A stretch of 64,000 nucleotides of DNA from the NCBI GenBank assembly GCA_027943335.1, contig BSBK01006021.1, positions 1,934,501 to 1,998,500 of the forward strand. Reading direction: 5' to 3'. A program made the translations under genes and the position numbers. The notes under the pieces were generated by a model. It did not search any database and had not been told where the DNA came from. It saw nothing but the letters and a program-made list of their open reading frames with translations. The DNA comes from Chamaecyparis obtusa. Lineage: Eukaryota; Streptophyta; Pinopsida; Cupressales; Cupressaceae. The number at the start of each line of letters is the position of its first letter. The stretch's first letter is position 1. Positions 59,301 through 64,000 of the stretch are shown piece by piece.

Positions 59301-62300
59301 GGAGAGAGAACGAGTTCTGTGACTTCCATCGTGACAAGGGTCATAAAACTAATAATTGCTTACGCTTGAAGCATCTCATACAAGACAAAATTGATGCTAA
59401 AGAGATTTTAATTGACAATCATAAGAGCAATAATGATCATACAGCATTCACAGAACCATTTCTGAAACATGGTCAGGAAGTTTCATCTTCTTAGCCTAAT
59501 ATGGGGGCAAAGGTCAATTATGCCTACCCTGGAAATAATGTTGTCATCAATATGGTTGAACCATGTCTCTCAGAGAGTTGCAATGTCATCACAATTATAC
59601 GAAGAGATAAAGATCACTCCTCAACTAACGCAATTACTCGATCACAAGCTCTAGCACATCTGAAAGGACAAATTTTAGATTCATCTAATGTCCCTAAGAT
59701 ACCTTTCAATCTTTCATCTGCTTCCAAACAAAAGGTTGTTTCAAAATCTTCCAATCCAAAAGATACAAGGCCTACATCTTATAGCATTGTTCAACAACTC
59801 CAGCACACTAATGCAAAAATCTCTATGTTTGAGTTGCTTCGAATATCTCCAGCTCACAGAGCCATTCTAGACAAAGCTTTGCTTGGATCCAATATTCTTG
59901 ACGACCTTGATTTAGACAGGTTCCAGACTATGGTTGGACATCTTACATCCCCTCAATACATCTCCTTTTCAGAAGAAGATGACAATTCATTAAGTCACCC
60001 CCATAACCAACCTTTGCATATAGAAGTCTTAATTCAAAACCGTCGTGTCAAATGTGTGTTGATAGATGGAGGCACTGGCCTCAATATTTGCTCCTACAAA
60101 TTGGTGACACAATTGGGATGGTCAGAAAATGCTATTGATCCTAAAAAGAGGATAACCATAAAAGCATATGATGAACAAGAAATATCCTCAAAAGAAACCA
60201 TTGTCTTGCCTATCAGAACAGGACTTGTAATCAGAGATGTCACCTGCCAAGTACTGGATCTCCCACTGGCCTACAACATTCTTCTAGGAAGACCCTGGAT
60301 CCATGACATGCAAGCTATTCCATCAACCTATCACCAATGTGTAAAATTTCCCTATGATGGAGTCGAGGTCACTATACCAGCAGACATTACAACTTCTTGC
60401 AATGCTTTGCAAGAAAGTGCAGACAAACTTGTTCCACACAATAGGGAATCCGCCACTAAACAGAGTAACACAACCTCTAACTCTAAAGTAGAGGATGTAA
60501 TGAAGCAATTCAAAATCAAAGACACCAGCATGGGAGAATATAGAATGGAACCTGTGTTGTCTCTCACTTCTCTCCCAATTTCACCTAAGTCTTATGGACA
60601 ACCCTCAGAAAAGACAAAACTAGCAATCAAAGCACCAAAAGTCATCTATAATGGGAGCTTTGTCACAAAGCAAGTGTCCAAGAAAGAATTTGAGGAAGAA
60701 ATAGGTGTACTCACTTGGTTATACAAAGAAAAGACCCAATCCCTCACAGTTCAAAATTGTGGCTCTCAATCACACAAGATTCCTGTAGAATCATATGGAC
60801 CGGGTAGCAAGTTAATGACTCAAATGGGATACACAGGAAAAGGACCTCTAGGAATAAGAGGCAAAGGTCTTATATCACCCATTGAACATTGTGGCTGGGC
60901 AAATAAGGATACTACAGGTCTAGGATACAAGAAGAAGCCTTTCTATCTTAGCAAGAATTCCTCTCATGTCATAGAGCAAATCAAGCCAAGAGAAACTCTT
61001 CTTGAGAAAGAAGAAACAAAAAAATTTGATAGTGATGATTCTGACACTACTGAGGAGCTCATTCCTTATGAGCATTTGCCTAAAGAAATAACAAACCTCC
61101 TTGATGCTGAAGATGATCCCATAAAGAGAATTAGTATAGTGGACACGCAAAAGATAGTCACCACACAAAAATTGACTGATCCTAAAAGAATGTTGACTGA
61201 ACAGCTTGAACACAACAATGATTCTGAAACAGACTCCCATGAATATGAGTTCCACTCAGAATCTGAAGGAAATCCTGCTTGGGGAATTCATCCCGATTTC
61301 ACCCATGTTCTTGATTTGGAGGAAGAATCAGAAAAAGATGAGCTTCTCATAGATGTCACTCATCAAAACTCACCTACACCTAACATAAGTTTAGAGTGAA
61401 GTAATGAACCTCATGAATCTGATTCACTTAATACTAACAATGGAATCACTAACGCCGTTGAAATGATTAATGAACTAGACATTCTTGGTAGTGATACTAT
61501 CTTCAAATTTGAGAGTCAAGTTAAAACCAATGATGACAACACCATAAGCGTAAACACCATCAGTCAATCTTTCCATACATTGACTATCAATCATCCTGAC
61601 CTCATAGACCAAAACTCGGCTGACCCAAACCAAGATGTCCATATCTTTTCGACTAACTACACCCTTGCATGCTACCTCAATGCAGTGGAACCCATGACGA
61701 CTTCCATCAGTAAATCTAGCAATAGCATGACAGAGTCGGACATCAAATATCTCAGTCAAAAAAGTAAAAACAAAAGGAAAAAGAGTTTTGAGGGTGAAAA
61801 CCACTATGTGGCAGTCTCAGAACATAAAACAGTAAAAACAAAAGATGCATCCAAAGGTGAAAACCTCTCAGAGGCACCTAAGGATGAGATATTTGATGTC
61901 CTTCTGATTCACTCACAAGACCGATCTCCAGTATTGATTGAACCAACTCAGTCTATCAACTTGGGCACAGCGGAAGAACCTCAGTTAATCCATGTAGCTC
62001 AATCTCTATCAGAAGAAGAAAAACAAGCATTCACTATGTTCTTATCAGAAAAGAAAATCAACTTTGCATGGAAATATTCTGATATGCCTGGATTAGATCC
62101 TAAGCTAATCATGCATCATCTTTCCATAGCTCCAGGAGTCAAACTTGTCAAACAAAAACTGTGAAAAATGCATCCTCATATTGCACTTCTAGTCAAATTT
62201 GAGTTGGAAAAGTTGCTAAAAGCCGGATTTATCCAAGTCATAGATTATGCTAAGTGGATATCAAACATAGTCCCAGTTTCAAAACCAGATAAATCTATCA

Positions 62301-64000
62301 GGATATGCACAGACTTCAAAGATTTAAACAAAGCATGCCCTAAGGATGACTTTCCACTACCGAACATTGATATGATAGTGGACATGACTGCTGGCTTTGA
62401 AATGTACTCTCTAATGGATGGTTTTTCTAGCTACAACCAGATCAAGATTGCTCTAGAAGATAAGGAGAAAATAGCTTTTACTTGTGCTTGGGGTACTTTC
62501 TATTGGAATGTCATGCCATTTGGTCTCAAGAATGCTGGTGCTACATATTAGAGAGCTATGACAACTATCTTCCATGATATGATGCATAAAACCATGGAAG
62601 ACTATGTTGATGACACCTTAGCAAAATCAATGATAAGATTAGAACATCTAAATGATTTGCACAAAATACTGGACAGAATGGAGAAGTTTAGTCTCAGACT
62701 AAATCCTAAGAAATGTACTTTTGGTGTAACTTCCGGAAAGCTCCTAGGCTATATTGTCTCAAAGAAAGGCATTGAAGTAGATCCTGCTAAAGTCAAGGCT
62801 ATCATAGAGATGCCTCCTCCTAAAAATATCAGTCAGATGAGAACCTTGCAAGGAAGGGTGCAATCTATCAGACGCTTCATATCTCAGTTAGCAAATATAT
62901 CACAACCTTTCACAAACACATTACATAAGGGTATGATTTTTACATGGAATGAAGAATGTGAAAGGAACTTCAACTACATCAAGCAATATCTTTCAAATCC
63001 TCCTATTTTGATGCCTCCCATTCAGGGGAAGCCATTGATTTTGTATGTCTCTGCCATAGATACCTCACTGGGGGCATTACTGGCACAACATGATGACAAC
63101 AATAAAGAGAAAGCCATCTACTACATCAGCAGAACCTTGGTAGCATATGAAAAGAACTATTCAAAGATTGAAAAAGCCTGTCTAGCTGTGATTTTTGCAT
63201 CACAGAAACTGAGACACTATATGTTAGCTCATACAACACAGTTGATAGCTAAGATTGACCCACTAAAATACTTATTGAGCAAGGCTGCCCTCACAGGTAG
63301 ATTAGATAAATGGGTGATGCTATTGAGTGAATTCAACATAGAATATGTTGAATGGAAAGCTATCAAAGGTCAAGTCATTGCTAATCAATTGGCTGAAGCC
63401 CCAATGTTTGATGACACACCATTACAGATGGAATTTCCAGACTCCTCTATCATGCACATATCTTCAAGGATTTGGCAACTTTTCTTTGACGGATCTTACA
63501 CACAAAATGGATCTGGAGCCGGCATACTATTCATAACACCACAAGGATACTCCATACCTAAAGCATTTAGAATAAAATTTCCTTGTACAAATAATATTGC
63601 AGAATATGAAGCTCTACTTAATGGCATGAAGATAGCAATTGAGTGGCGAGTGACAGAGTTACACATTCAAGGAGACTCCCAGCTCATTATACATCAAGTC
63701 AATGATGTATACCAGACAAAGGATGAGAAACTAGTTCCATACAAATGCATGGTTGATGACCTTAAGAAGTATTTCATCACAGTCACTTTTGAGCAAATTC
63801 CTAGAATAGAGAACAAGGTTGTTGATGCTATGGCAACATTATCATCTCTACTACAGTAGCTAGAACATGAGCTACATTATGAGTTCCTGGTGGAAGCACT
63901 GTCATTCCCTGCATATGATTGTCCAGAAACCCGCATGATTTGCACAGTTTTTGATCATGATTCTTCCAGATACAAACCCCTTTTCTCATTCCTTCAAGAT
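59291..64000 (+). pseudogene. Ty3/gypsy pol (protease, G-patch, RT, two RNase H), five in-frame stops, no frameshift
   Basis: A single frame runs from about 59291 to the window end. Domains in order: Cys/His gag tail (59312-59370), aspartic protease LIDGGTGLNICS (near 60060), a G-patch domain (about 60790-60930; MTQMGYTGKGPLGIRGKG, then TTGLGY), reverse transcriptase (WISNIVPVSKPD near 62255, FKDLNKACPKDDFPLPNID near 62320, YVDD at about 62603), a connection and RNase H of RT type (YVSAIDTSLGALLAQ near 63045) and a second RNase H (FFDGSYTQNGSGAG near 63485, NIAEYEALLNG near 63595, GDSQLI near 63670). Stops just before 59501, at 61397-61399, 62162-62164, 62549-62551 and 63857-63859 all fit single C-to-T changes of CAG or CGA codons. 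It would otherwise be an intact polyprotein. The end of pol is outside the window. Confidence 0.93.

Larger units (their letters stand above)
55824..64000 (+). mobile_element. Element G: Ty3/gypsy retrotransposon of Tat type, running past the window end
   Basis: A primer-site-like TGGTGAACCCGACGTGAA begins at 55827, three bases after a possible LTR end (AATCATACA). A leader of about 2.8 kb follows, then gag (58651 onward), protease, G-patch, reverse transcriptase, RNase H and a second RNase H up to the window end. Integrase and the 3' LTR would lie beyond 64000. The second RNase H of RVT_3 type before integrase is a known hallmark of the Tat lineage. If the LTR end is right, the last unit of the tandem array is its 5' LTR. 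Coding regions carry several stops, so the copy is inactive. Confidence 0.8.

Noticed and set aside
1..64000. Host protein genes, tRNA, rRNA or other RNA genes
   Set aside because: None recognisable. The tRNA-like TGGTATCAGAGC words are primer-binding sites, each next to an LTR edge.

Overview
The window is plant nuclear DNA made almost entirely of transposable elements. It is AT-rich, has no recognisable host gene, and contains LTR retrotransposons nested inside one another, a large tandem array and heavily mutated coding remnants. The repeat density and the mix of copia, gypsy and unknown gag-like genes suggest a seed plant with a very large genome, plausibly a conifer. The species is not determined by anything I can see.

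Layout. 1-3263 holds a decayed plus-strand gene of a gag-like type (870-3263). 4401-10400 holds an old minus-strand element (D) with two decayed genes and one LTR. 10720-12240 is another decayed plus-strand gene of unknown type. 12263-34219 is a nested stack on the minus strand: element F contains element B (14512-30215, target duplication CCCCT). B contains copia element A (15213-22141, duplication TCTTT) in its 3' LTR and a solo LTR (23279-24769, duplication TTGAT) in its second gene. Copia element C (34220-40861) interrupts F's 5' LTR. C is cut off in its gag by a tandem array of six units of about 1.3 kb (40862-55790). The youngest element, E (46054-53282, duplication CTATT), sits inside that array. 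From 55824 to the window end runs a plus-strand Ty3/gypsy element (G) of Tat type with gag, protease, G-patch, reverse transcriptase and two RNase H domains.

The main result is a family of LTR retrotransposons represented by E, B and D. All have internal regions of about 5 kb, carry no reverse transcriptase or integrase, and encode the same two proteins: ORF1, a coiled coil followed by CCHC zinc knuckles, and ORF2, about 1,000 residues with a conserved N-terminal domain, an acidic and Ser/Thr-rich middle and a C-terminal coiled coil. In E the 1,045-residue ORF2 is intact. The family would have to borrow pol functions, for example from copia elements like A or C, which share its tRNA-Met-type primer site and its purine-tract context.

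The LTRs of these families also share details: a stem-like GTGGG/CCCAC motif, repeated TTAACAGGG-like boxes in R-U5, a C-rich stretch near the U5 end, and a second copy of the polypurine motif 130-280 bp inside the 3' end.
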